This document shows, in pieces, positions 56,590 to 64,000 of a stretch of 64,000 nucleotides of DNA; the first letter of the stretch is position 1, and each line of letters begins with the position of its first letter. Both the position numbers and the translations under genes were made by a program. A model generated the notes under the pieces. That model saw only the letters and a program-made list of their open reading frames with translations. It did not search any database and had not been told where the DNA came from. The DNA comes from Clostridium sartagoforme AAU1 (GTDB taxonomy: Bacteria; Bacillota; Clostridia; Clostridiales; Clostridiaceae), in NCBI RefSeq assembly GCF_000401215.1, contig NZ_ASRV01000019.1, forward strand, positions 28,840 to 92,839. Reading direction: 5' to 3'.

Positions 56590-57042
56590 TTAATTAATAT
56601 ATTCTGTAACAAAATCAGTAAAAAGAATTCCATCTAAATGGTCTATTTCATGACAAAAACATTTTGCCAAATCTCCTGTACCTGTCAATATAATTTTTTC
56701 ACCATTTTCATTTAAAGCTTCAATGGTAACTTTAGCTGGTCTCTCTAATTTTCCATATTTATTAGGAATGCTTAGACAACCTTCAACCACCTTTTGAGTT
56801 CCTTCAGCTTTAATGATTTTAGGATTAACTAGCTTTATAAGGCCTTCTCCCATATCAATAACAACTAATCTTTTTAGCACTCCTATTTGAGGAGCTGCAA
56901 GTCCGCCACCATTTTCGGTATTATACATAGTTTCTGCCATATCATCTAGTAGCTGTCTTATTTTATCATCAACAACTTTAACTTCTTTACTCTTTTTTCT
57001 TAATATTTCATCACCAACTAATCTAATTTGCCTTAATGCCAT
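56590..57042 (-). CDS. def: Peptide deformylase
   Basis: The 150-residue metalloenzyme removes the formyl group from the N-terminal methionine of new proteins. All three motifs are present: GGGLAAPQIG (about residues 43-52), EGCLSIP (about 88-94, metal-binding Cys) and CHEIDHLDG (about 130-138, HExxH). It is the short type found in clostridia. Its ATG overlaps the stop of a small XRE regulator gene by one base, so the two are cotranscribed, an uncommon partner for def, which normally sits with fmt. Confidence 0.93.
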   Translation of the reverse strand: MALRQIRLVGDEILRKKSKEVKVVDDKIRQLLDDMAETMYNTENGGGLAAPQIGVLKRLVVIDMGEGLIKLVNPKIIKAEGTQKVVEGCLSIPNKYGKLERPAKVTIEALNENGEKIILTGTGDLAKCFCHEIDHLDGILFTDFVTEYIN

Positions 57043-57278
57043 TACACTACACCTCTTCTTTGTTGTGACCTAGATTTTCTCTCACTTTCTTCAAATAAAA
57101 AAATATCCTCTATCCTACTATTAAATACTTTTGCAATATCATAAGCTAACCAAATAGATGGCTCAAATTTCTCTGTTTCAATGGCATTGATTGCTTGTCT
57201 TGATACACCAACTAATTCTCCTAATTGTTCTTGAGTTAAACCTAAATCTTCACGCAATTTTTTTAATCTATTTCTCAT
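57042..57278 (-). CDS. Small XRE-family regulator
   Basis: The 78-residue protein is essentially one Cro/CI helix-turn-helix ([21 protein letters not shown] and [16 protein letters not shown]) with a short charged tail. It resembles the compact YgzD/YozG-like regulators. Its promoter region has the palindrome GTAAAGTTTAC (57293-57303) with another GTAAACT close by, a possible operator. It overlaps def by one base. It may regulate def or only itself. Confidence 0.85.
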   Translation of the reverse strand: MRNRLKKLREDLGLTQEQLGELVGVSRQAINAIETEKFEPSIWLAYDIAKVFNSRIEDIFLFEESERKSRSQQRRGVV

Positions 57279-57460
57279 ACACTACCACTCCTGTAAAGTT
57301 TACCTTACTTTTAGTTTACTATTTCACTACTTTTATGTCAAGTCTACATTACATCAATTAAATTAATTATATCTCATATATTTTTTAAAATTATCTATAT
57401 TTATACTTTCTCTTTAATATTATAATTTTATAAAGCTTTAGTGCTTAATCTTATTTCTTA

Positions 57461-57498
57461 AATTAAAGAGCTCAGTATCTGTACTAAGCTCTTTAATT
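57461..57498 (-). terminator. Terminator of the DODA-type dioxygenase gene
   Basis: AATTAAAGAGCT pairs perfectly with AGCTCTTTAATT, with AGTA/TACT adding to the stem. Confidence 0.88.
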
Positions 57499-57522
57499 CA
57501 TTTTTTATTAGTTTATATATAG

Positions 57523-58299
57523 TTATCCTATTTTTATACAACTCATTGAAATAGACCCATTTTGAATACTTTGATGAATAATCTCTACATTCTCACCTTC
57601 TTGCTGTAATCCAATTACATATAATAGTGGTAAAAAATGTTCATCTGTTGGAACTGCAAGTTTTACTATATCTCCTAGCTCTCTATAATTAATTATATCT
57701 TTATGCTTATACTCTTTCACTGCTTTAACTATATAATTATCAAAAGCTTCTGCCCACTCATATGCCTCTCCATATATATCATAGTCTGCTGTTCCTAAGT
57801 TATGAACTATATCCCCACTACCTATAATTAATAATCCCATTTCTCTAAACTTAGATAGTTTTTTACCTATATTATAATGCTGCTCTTCTGTTAGAAGTGC
57901 ATTTAAACTTAATTCAAACACTGGTATATTAGCTTTTGGAAATATATATTTTAACACTCCCCATGAAGCATGGTCTAGTCCCCATTCATCTGTAAGCTTG
58001 GGACCTTCTTCAGATAATTCCTCTACTACCATTTTCGCAAATTCCTTCCCACCATCTGGAGTATATTTTATATTATATATTTCATCTGGAAATCCATAAA
58101 AATCATAAATTTGTTTTGGCTTATCACTATATGTTACATAAGTTCCTTTTGTTTTCCAATGTGCTGATATTACCATTACTGCTTTTGGTTCTTTTAAACT
58201 CTTTCCCAAATTTTTTAATGCTTTAGTGTAGTCATTATCTAATACTACATTCATAGGACTTCCATGTGAAATAAATAGTACTGGCATTTTCTTATTCAT
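57523..58299 (-). CDS. DODA-type extradiol aromatic-ring dioxygenase
   Basis: The 258-residue protein belongs to the LigB/DODA family (YgiD-like). The metal-binding histidines are seen in LFISHGSPMN, VISAHW and DEHFLPLLYV, with the catalytic DHASWGVL. Family members cleave catechols such as DOPA, using oxygen, and bind zinc or iron. In an anaerobe the natural role is unclear; it may detoxify catechols on oxygen exposure. It follows the DsbA-like gene by about 55 bases and is likely cotranscribed from the Rrf2-controlled promoter. Confidence 0.85.
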   Translation of the reverse strand: MNKKMPVLFISHGSPMNVVLDNDYTKALKNLGKSLKEPKAVMVISAHWKTKGTYVTYSDKPKQIYDFYGFPDEIYNIKYTPDGGKEFAKMVVEELSEEGPKLTDEWGLDHASWGVLKYIFPKANIPVFELSLNALLTEEQHYNIGKKLSKFREMGLLIIGSGDIVHNLGTADYDIYGEAYEWAEAFDNYIVKAVKEYKHKDIINYRELGDIVKLAVPTDEHFLPLLYVIGLQQEGENVEIIHQSIQNGSISMSCIKIG

Positions 58300-58354
58300 A
58301 TTATTTCCCTCCTTATTTTTAAATTTATCAATAAATTCTGCTTTTATATTTTAT

Positions 58355-58978
58355 CTATATCGATAGTATTTTATCTAATTCTTCAAAGCTGCTATAACCT
58401 TGTGCTATTATTTTTCCTTTATTACCTTCTACCATAATAACAGTTGGGAAACTCATTGCCCCCATTGAAGCTACCATATTAAAAACTGAGTAAGTTTCAT
58501 TTGTTAATTCTTCTGATAAAAATTTCTTTTCAAACTCATCTTTGTCTATTCCAAACTCTTCTGCTATTGTAGTATAGATTTCTAAGTTATTAGGATCTTT
58601 TCCTTCAATAAAAAATGATTCTTGAATCTTTTTAAGAAATTCAAATGAAATATCCTTCTTTAGCTTTTGTGCTAAAACTACAGCTTTGGCTCCAGGTAAA
58701 CTATCTAAAACCATGTTTTTATTACCTAATATATTTTTATTAAATCCTTCTCCAAACTTCCTTCCTGTTAGTCTCTCTATATTTGTATTGTGATTCTTTA
58801 TATAATTTCCTAAATCCTCATTAATTTCTTTAATATTTTCATCTACCCACATTCCACCTGGTAAAATTATAAAATCATATTTATCATTGTATTTTTCTTG
58901 TATTTTAGTTATTACGTTGCTGAAACCATAGCACCAACCACACATTGTATCCATAATATAATATATTTTTTTCTTCAT
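58355..58978 (-). CDS. DsbA-family thiol oxidoreductase (FrnE-like)
   Basis: This 207-residue protein has a thioredoxin fold with active site CGWC (MDTMCGWCYGFSN, about residues 13-16), a helical insertion, and the cis-proline loop SFPTVIMV near residue 178. It has no signal peptide, so it acts in the cytoplasm, like FrnE-type oxidoreductases linked to oxidative or disulfide stress. AGGAGG precedes the ATG. An operator identical in both half-sites to that of the Rrf2 gene lies just upstream. Confidence 0.85.
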   Translation of the reverse strand: MKKKIYYIMDTMCGWCYGFSNVITKIQEKYNDKYDFIILPGGMWVDENIKEINEDLGNYIKNHNTNIERLTGRKFGEGFNKNILGNKNMVLDSLPGAKAVVLAQKLKKDISFEFLKKIQESFFIEGKDPNNLEIYTTIAEEFGIDKDEFEKKFLSEELTNETYSVFNMVASMGAMSFPTVIMVEGNKGKIIAQGYSSFEELDKILSI

Positions 58979-59071
58979 ATTTACTTATTCCTCCTAAATT
59001 TAAATAAATTTTTAAATGGTCAATATATAAACTTTAAATATTATTCATATAATCACTTAAATAATTTTGTT

Positions 59072-59090
59072 GTAACCAATTAAGTTACAC
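59072..59090. promoter_or_regulatory. Rrf2-type operator upstream of the DsbA-like gene
   Basis: TGTAAC (59072-59077) and GTTACA (59085-59090) flank seven bases, the same arrangement as at 59560-59578. TATAAT on the minus strand lies just upstream (about 59094-59099), so the site is over the likely transcription start. Confidence 0.75.
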
Positions 59091-59115
59091 CTATTATAAA
59101 AAAAATAGAATATAT

Positions 59116-59544
59116 TTATTCCATCTTTTTAATTAGTCCTTCAACTATATCCTTCATAGTAACGTCTTTTAGGACATTTTCCATGGCATCTTGAGCTTTA
59201 AAAAGTATAATCTCTAATACAATCTGAATGTTAGCTCCTATTGGACACTTAGGATTAGGATTTTCATGTATTTGAAAAAGCTGACCTTCTTCAACAACAT
59301 CAACAGCCTTATATATATCTAGCAAAGAAATTTCTTCTATATCTTTTAAAAGATATGCGCCCCCGCTTCCTGGATTTACACCTACTATACCAGCTTTTTT
59401 TAACATCCCTGTAACTCTTCTAATAATTACTGGATTAGTATTTACGCTTTCAGAAATCCATTCTGATGTACATAGTCTATCTTTCTCAATAGATACTACT
59501 GATAGTATGTGAACAGCTACAGAAAATCTGCTACTTATTTTCAT
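59116..59544 (-). CDS. Rrf2-family transcriptional regulator
   Basis: The 142-residue protein begins MKISSRFSVAVHILSVVS and has the winged helix TSEWISESVNTNPVIIRRVTGML typical of the Rrf2 family, closest in layout to the YwnA/SaiR-type members. It lacks the three-cysteine iron-sulfur cluster motif, having a single C-terminal cysteine (NPKCPIG). That cysteine might sense thiol stress. The start at 59544 follows GGGAGGGG. Matching operators at its own promoter and before the DsbA-like gene suggest that it controls both. Confidence 0.88.
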   Translation of the reverse strand: MKISSRFSVAVHILSVVSIEKDRLCTSEWISESVNTNPVIIRRVTGMLKKAGIVGVNPGSGGAYLLKDIEEISLLDIYKAVDVVEEGQLFQIHENPNPKCPIGANIQIVLEIILFKAQDAMENVLKDVTMKDIVEGLIKKME

Positions 59545-59559
59545 AATAACCCCTCCCGT

Positions 59560-59595
59560 TGTAACCATTATAGTTACAGCTAAATAAAATGTCAA
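59560..59595 (-). promoter_or_regulatory. Rrf2 gene promoter with overlapping operator
   Basis: TTGACA (59590-59595) and TATAAT (59567-59572) are a perfect consensus with 17-base spacing. The inverted repeat TGTAAC-N7-GTTACA (59560-59578) covers the -10 box, so binding would block transcription. Confidence 0.88.
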
Positions 59596-59610
59596 TATTT
59601 TATTTGGAAT

Positions 59611-59657
59611 CAAAAAAAAAATATTACTAGTATTTTTATTACTAGTAATATTTTTAT
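59611..59657 (-). terminator. Terminator of glmM
   Basis: AATATTACTAGT (59620-59631) pairs perfectly with ACTAGTAATATT (59641-59652), followed on the minus strand by nine or more T. Confidence 0.9.
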
Positions 59658-59664
59658 TAACATA

Positions 59665-61008
59665 TTATATTTTACTTAATATTAAATCTACTAATCCATG
59701 CGCCATTTTATCTATTTCTTCTTGATTTTCTCCTTCTAGCATAACTCTAACTAGAGGTTCTGTACCTGAAGGTCTAATCAAAACTCTACCTGCACCATGA
59801 AGTGCTTCTTCTATTTTCTTTATTTCATTAACTATTTCTTCATCTTCTAAATATATATTTTTCTTATCATTTGGAACTTCAGCATTTACTAATACTTGAG
59901 GAAGCTCTTTCATTATTCCAGCCAATTCACTTAAAGTCTTACCACTTCTCTTTGTTATCGCTGCAACCTGAAGCGCTGTAACTAATCCATCACCAGTTGT
60001 ATTGTATTCTAAGAATATTATGTGCCCAGATTGTTCTCCACCAAGAATATATCCATCCTTAACCATTTCTTCTAAAACATATCTGTCTCCAACTTTTGTT
60101 TTAATAACATTGATACTTTCTTTTTTACAAGCAATGTCTAAGCCTAAATTACTCATTACTGTAACTACTAAAGTATCATCTTTAAGCTTCCCTAAATCTT
60201 TAAGGTATTTTGCACATAGCATTAATACGAAATCTCCATTTATAAGATTCCCTTTTTCATCTACTGCTAAACATCTATCTGCATCTCCATCAAAAGCAAA
60301 ACCTAAATCACATTTTTTTCTTACAACATAATCTTGTAATTCTTCTGGATGAGTTGATCCACAATTTTCATTTATATTTGTTCCATCTGGATTATCATTT
60401 ATAACATAAACCTCTGCTCCAAGCTCTCTAAATGCTTTTACTGCAGCTTTATAACATGCTCCATTTGCACAATCTAAAGCTACTCTTAAACCTTTTAAAT
60501 CTACTGGGATTGTAGATAATGCATAGTCTGTATATTCATCGAGAGCTCCAACTTCCATAGATGATCTTCCTAAATCATGTCCTGTTGGACTTGGTACTCC
60601 TTCAAATCCACTTTCTATAACTCTTTGGATTTCATCTTCTAATTCATCTTGCAACTTATATCCTTTATTATCAAAAAACTTTATTCCATTATATTCAACA
60701 GGGTTATGTGATGCTGAAATCATTATACCTGCATCAGCATTATATTCTCTTATTAAATGTGCTACTGCTGGAGTTGGAACAACACCTAATATAACAGCCT
60801 CAGCTCCTACTGACAGTATTCCTGATACTAAAGCTGCTTCAAGCATATCTCCTGAAATTCTAGTGTCTTTTGCAACTAATATCTTTGGTTTATGAGTTCC
60901 TTCCGTTAATACATAAGCTCCTGCTCTTCCTAAACCATACGCTATTTCAGATGTTAATTCTGTATTTGCAATTCCTCTAACTCCATCTGTCCCAAACATT
61001 CTACCCAT
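59665..61008 (-). CDS. glmM: Phosphoglucosamine mutase
   Basis: The 447-residue enzyme converts glucosamine 6-phosphate to glucosamine 1-phosphate, the step after GlmS on the way to UDP-GlcNAc. It begins [15 protein letters not shown], has the phosphoserine loop [12 protein letters not shown] (Ser near residue 102), the metal loop DGDADRC, the sugar loop GGEQSGH and the phosphate loop [11 protein letters not shown]. Length is normal. It appears to be a single-gene unit here, not next to glmS. Confidence 0.96.
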   Translation of the reverse strand: MGRMFGTDGVRGIANTELTSEIAYGLGRAGAYVLTEGTHKPKILVAKDTRISGDMLEAALVSGILSVGAEAVILGVVPTPAVAHLIREYNADAGIMISASHNPVEYNGIKFFDNKGYKLQDELEDEIQRVIESGFEGVPSPTGHDLGRSSMEVGALDEYTDYALSTIPVDLKGLRVALDCANGACYKAAVKAFRELGAEVYVINDNPDGTNINENCGSTHPEELQDYVVRKKCDLGFAFDGDADRCLAVDEKGNLINGDFVLMLCAKYLKDLGKLKDDTLVVTVMSNLGLDIACKKESINVIKTKVGDRYVLEEMVKDGYILGGEQSGHIIFLEYNTTGDGLVTALQVAAITKRSGKTLSELAGIMKELPQVLVNAEVPNDKKNIYLEDEEIVNEIKKIEEALHGAGRVLIRPSGTEPLVRVMLEGENQEEIDKMAHGLVDLILSKI

Positions 61009-61114
61009 ACTTTTTACCTCACTTTTTCTATTGGTTTATTGGTTGTACATAATATAACACTAATAGTATACATTTTTAATTTACATATTACAACTTTATT
61101 ATATTACAACTTTA

Positions 61115-61429
61115 TTATTTTCTATTTCCTTCTAGCCTATCTAATATTAGGTTATATCCTCCGGTTCCATAGTTTAAACACCTATTAACTCTGCTTATTG
61201 TGGCCGTACTAGCTCCTGTATTTTCTGCTATTTCTGTATAAATCTTTTTTTCCTTTAGCATCTTAGCTACATGTATTCTTTGTGCTAAAGCCTTTAATTC
61301 ATTTATAGTTGCAACATCTTCAAAAAAATTATAACATTCATCTATATTTTCCAATTTTAAAACAGCTTCAAAAAATAAATCTAATTCAGGATTATTAAGT
61401 TTACTTTCATTTCTACCCAACTTTTTCAA
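61115..61429 (-). CDS. YerC/YecD-type TrpR-like protein
   Basis: This 104-residue protein has the Trp-repressor-like helix-turn-helix (LKALAQRIHVAKMLKEKKIYTEIAENTGASTATISRVNRCL, split here over two helices plus linker) and ends in a GTGGYNLIL block typical of the YerC group in Firmicutes. It lacks the tryptophan-binding features needed to call it TrpR. GGAGGATT precedes the ATG. Function is unknown; DNA binding is likely. Confidence 0.85.
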   Translation of the reverse strand: MKKLGRNESKLNNPELDLFFEAVLKLENIDECYNFFEDVATINELKALAQRIHVAKMLKEKKIYTEIAENTGASTATISRVNRCLNYGTGGYNLILDRLEGNRK

Positions 61430-61520
61430 TCCTCCTTTTCTTTAGAATAGTTCTCATAAGTTAAAGTATAATTTATATTAATATTAGTTTATAACTGTAA
61501 CATTGTAAAGCCTTACTAAT

Positions 61521-62347
61521 TTAAACATCTTCCTCTATGTCTACAGATATAAATTCTTTTAAGCCTCTTTCTTTAAGCTCATTATATACAGCTCTAGTTG
61601 GAATAAGCCATACTTCTCCAGTTCCTCTATAAACATTTAATAATCCTTCTCCATTAAGAGCTGTTCCAACAAGTGTAGTTCCTGACTTTTCCACTGTAAA
61701 TTCTATATTATTACTTCGTAAAATAGCAAAATTCCCATCAATTTTTAAGGTATCTCTAAACATTTTACATCTTAATATTTCATTTTCAGGCACTGGTACT
61801 TCTAACACTACTATTCCACTACCTCTAAGTCTAGTCTGATAAATTCCTTCATTACCAAAAATCATTGAAGATATATTTTTTTGCATTACTGGCTCTACTT
61901 CTATATTTTCTTCACAAGCATAAAATAATCCATCATCAACTATAATTTCTTCATCTTCTAGTTCTATTAATGTAAAATGTCCAAATCTAGGTTCTAAAAA
62001 CACCTCTCCATTTCCTCTAAGAACTGGCTTAAACATACTTTCTCCTGTTACTTTACTTGAAAAAATTTTTTTCCAAGTCCTATAATTCCTCCTGTTTTAT
62101 TTTCTATTTCTATATCACCTTTCATATAACTTAAGGCGCCTGCTTCAATCTTTACTGCACTATCCTCTAATATCACTCTTATTTGTCTTAATTTGACCGA
62201 TGATTTTTTCATGAAATTCAATTGTATTGATAAGTTTAAATCATCCGAACCTTCTAAATTATCATATTCTAATATTTGAAATATACTATCATTTCTCATT
62301 TCCGAAATCATTGTCATTTTATTATTTGCATTAAATGAAGTTATCAT
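61521..62347 (-). pseudogene. AIM24-family protein, frameshifted
   Basis: The first frame (start at 62347 behind GGAGGGATAG) reads NDSIFQILEYDNLEGSDDLN...MKGDIEIENKTGGIIGLGKKFFQVK and stops at 62048. In the neighbouring frame the sequence continues KFFSSKVTGESMFKPVLRGNG, and then the rest of the AIM24 beta-barrel (GHFTLIELEDEEIIVDDG, YRGTGEVWLIP). One extra T in the six-T tract (about 62065-62071) restores a protein of about 275 residues. AIM24 proteins are beta-rich and of uncertain role, in mitochondria linked to inner-membrane structure. Either a recent mutation or a base-calling slip. Confidence 0.85.
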
Positions 62348-62490
62348 AATTCTATCCCTCCATCTATATTTTACCATAATTTTATATTTGTAAACTACCA
62401 TATAATTTAATGTATATTCTAAGCTCAAAATAGGTAGAATTAAAATATATCCATTAGTTTTAAATCTCATTATTTTGTTGGAGGTGTTTT

Positions 62491-62670
62491 ATGAAAGCAA
62501 TTGTATATGAAGGTATTAGAGATACTAGCAATACAAAGGACATAATAAATCATGGTATTTCTTTAAATAATGGAAATAACCAATCTAATACATTTGACAA
62601 CAGAGATTATTCATCTAATATGATTAACAATGGAAAGGATACTTACGTAAAAATTATTTTAAAACCATAA
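62491..62670 (+). CDS. 59-residue chimeric ORF with alcohol-dehydrogenase ends
   Basis: An ATG at 62491 follows GGAGGTG at ideal spacing. The first 10 residues, MKAIVYEGIR, match the start of the full alcohol dehydrogenase at 62858 (MKAIVYEGIK). The last residues, NGKDTYVKIILKP, match its end (NKKDNCIKVILKP). The 36 or so residues between are Asn/Ser-rich and do not resemble any part of the enzyme. The frame is uninterrupted. It cannot bind zinc or NAD. It may be an internal-deletion remnant of a duplicated gene or a true small protein. Confidence 0.5.
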   Translation: MKAIVYEGIRDTSNTKDIINHGISLNNGNNQSNTFDNRDYSSNMINNGKDTYVKIILKP

Positions 62671-62754
62671 AACTTATTAATTTACAATGCACATAAAAAT
62701 AACTTACTTTACTATTTTCTTATATTAAACTTAACACGACTATTTTCAATCTTA

Positions 62755-62808
62755 TTCTTAATGTTTAATTGGAGCTGTCTCAAGATGGCTCCAATTAAAC
62801 ATTAAGAA
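62755..62808. repeat. Perfect 21-base inverted repeat without a clear T-tract
   Basis: TTCTTAATGTTTAATTGGAGC, written here as family words TTCTTAATG and TTGGAGC, pairs with GCTCCAA...CATTAAGAA around a 12-base loop. It lies between the chimeric ORF and the alcohol dehydrogenase gene. No U-run follows on either strand, so it is not a standard terminator. The loop start GGAGCTGTCT also occurs in the terminator at 3996-4020. Confidence 0.7.
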
Positions 62809-62857
62809 TTAAAAATGTAAAACTATGTTATGTTTATCATACTTTTAGGAGGACATT

Positions 62858-63988
62858 ATGAAAGCAATTGTTTATGAAGGTATTAAAGATGTTAGAGTTG
62901 AAAAAGTTGAAGATCCTAAGATTCAGCATAGTGAAGATATTATAATTAAAGTTACATCTACAGCAATATGTGGATCTGATTTACATTTAATTAATGGTAG
63001 AGTTCCTAATCTTAGACATGGGTCAGTTTTGGGTCATGAAACCATGGGTATAGTTGAAGAGATAGGCAATGATGTTACTAAAGTCAAAAAGGGTGACAGG
63101 GTTATTGTACCTTTTCCTATATCTTGCGGACATTGTTGGTACTGTGAGCATGATTTATATTCACAATGTGATAATTCTAATGAATATGGAGAAGTAGGCG
63201 GATTATTTGGATATAGCGATACTTTCGGAGGATATGATGGAGGTCAGGCAGAGTACTTAAGAGTTCCTTATGCAAATGTTGGTCCTACAATTATCCCTGA
63301 TGATTTAAGTGACGAACAAGTATTATTCTTAACTGATATACTTCCAACATCATATTGGGGTGTTGATATTAGCGGAATGAAGAAGGATGATACAGTTGTG
63401 GTTCTTGGATGTGGTCCTGTTGGGCTTTTAACTATAAAATGGGCTATTTTTAAGGGTGCTAAAAGAGTTATTGCTGTTGATTGCGTAGATTACAGACTAA
63501 ATCATGCTAAAAACTATAAGGGCGTAGAAACTATTAATTTAGAAGATTATGATGATACTGGTGAGTACATAAAAGAATTAACTGGTGGAGGCGCAGATGT
63601 AGTAATTGATTGTGTTGGTATGGACGGTAAAATGTCAACATTTGAAAAAATAGAATCTATATTAAAACTCCAAGGTGGTTCTAAATCTGCAATAGAAATT
63701 GCTAGTAGATCCATTAGAAAATATGGAACTGTTTCTATGGTTGGTGTTTATGGCGCTAGGTATAATTTATTTCCTCTTGGAGACTTCTTTTCTAGAAACA
63801 TAACTTTAAAAATGGGGCAATGTCCTGCTCAAGCTTATGTTGATCCAATATTAAAACTTATAAAAGAAGGAAAATTTGATGCTACAGATATAATTACTCA
63901 TAAGCTTTCCTTAGATGAAGGAACTCATGCTTACGATATATTTAGCAATAAAAAAGACAACTGCATAAAGGTAATACTAAAACCATAG
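62858..63988 (+). CDS. Zinc-dependent alcohol dehydrogenase (formaldehyde dehydrogenase-like)
   Basis: The 376-residue MDR-family enzyme has the catalytic zinc ligands in AICGSDLHLI and GHETMGIVEEIG, four structural-zinc cysteines (CGHCWYCEHDLYSQC), and the NAD-binding motif VLGCGPVGLLTIKWA. The long C-terminal insertion with PAQAYVDPILKLI is typical of the glutathione-independent formaldehyde dehydrogenase/AdhB-like branch. AGGAGGAC precedes the ATG. A truncated relative lies directly upstream. The natural substrate is uncertain. Confidence 0.9.
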   Translation: MKAIVYEGIKDVRVEKVEDPKIQHSEDIIIKVTSTAICGSDLHLINGRVPNLRHGSVLGHETMGIVEEIGNDVTKVKKGDRVIVPFPISCGHCWYCEHDLYSQCDNSNEYGEVGGLFGYSDTFGGYDGGQAEYLRVPYANVGPTIIPDDLSDEQVLFLTDILPTSYWGVDISGMKKDDTVVVLGCGPVGLLTIKWAIFKGAKRVIAVDCVDYRLNHAKNYKGVETINLEDYDDTGEYIKELTGGGADVVIDCVGMDGKMSTFEKIESILKLQGGSKSAIEIASRSIRKYGTVSMVGVYGARYNLFPLGDFFSRNITLKMGQCPAQAYVDPILKLIKEGKFDATDIITHKLSLDEGTHAYDIFSNKKDNCIKVILKP

Positions 63989-64000
63989 TTTTAAAATGCG

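Overview
The window is very AT-rich, densely coded DNA from an anaerobic, spore-forming member of Clostridium sensu stricto. The evidence is a one-piece 1175-residue pyruvate:ferredoxin oxidoreductase, a CotF-type spore coat protein, a peptide deformylase, clostridial-style T-box, glmS-ribozyme and c-di-GMP leaders, and consistently strong AGGAGG-type ribosome binding sites. Most genes lie on the minus strand. I see no rRNA, tRNA, insertion sequence, prophage or CRISPR array. The species cannot be fixed from the sequence alone.

Layout. 1-3.1 kb: a truncated ceramidase-like gene behind a HutC/TreR-like operator, then ptsG (glucose PTS) behind an antiterminator (RAT) leader. 3-8 kb: a small kinase-like P-loop protein, an AraC/GyrI regulator, a sirtuin, a membrane-anchored metallo-beta-lactamase-fold hydrolase, and two gene remnants (GNAT, ppGpp synthetase). 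8-14.4 kb: a surface-glycosylation operon (two GT-C paralogues, an LtaS-like phosphotransferase, a GtrB-like GT2, a GtrA flippase) with PhoP-box-like arrays. 14.8-23.3 kb: PFOR, pirin, a nitroreductase with an MhqR-like regulator, CotF, and a KAS III-like protein with an altered active site. 23.6-30.7 kb: mannitol genes mtlA-mtlR-mtlA'-mtlD. 31-37.2 kb: an iron-siderophore ABC importer with Fur box, AraC regulator and siderophore esterase. 37.3-40.8 kb: a chemoreceptor behind a c-di-GMP-I riboswitch, and an XRE-PAS regulator. 40.9-43.3 kb: glmS with its ribozyme. 45-56 kb: a branched-chain amino acid operon ilvN-cimA-leuC-leuD-leuB-ilvD-ilvB-ilvC behind a T-box-like leader. 56.5-64 kb: def, an Rrf2 regulator with two matching operators, DsbA-like and DODA-type genes, glmM, a TrpR-like protein, AIM24, and an alcohol dehydrogenase preceded by a short chimeric ORF.

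How the genes fit together. CimA, LeuCDB and IlvBN-C-D make isoleucine from pyruvate, and the same enzymes serve valine and leucine; no leuA is present here. GlmS and GlmM feed amino sugars to the cell wall. The 8-14 kb operon looks like a three-component glycosylation system joined to a glycerol-phosphate-type transferase. The siderophore cluster pairs uptake with intracellular esterase release of iron.

Most unusual signals: (1) a modular family of intergenic inverted repeats, several of them between ilv-leu genes, sharing a 19-nt hairpin with one compensatory base-pair change; one copy (19.36-19.85 kb) encloses three 90-bp tandem units that each fold into two hairpins; (2) a T-box leader from which the core UGGN-containing segment appears to be missing; (3) a glmS ribozyme with a very long P1 arm; (4) matched Rrf2-type and MhqR-type operators; (5) four genes broken by single-base shifts in A/T-rich tracts, which may be biological or may be assembly error.
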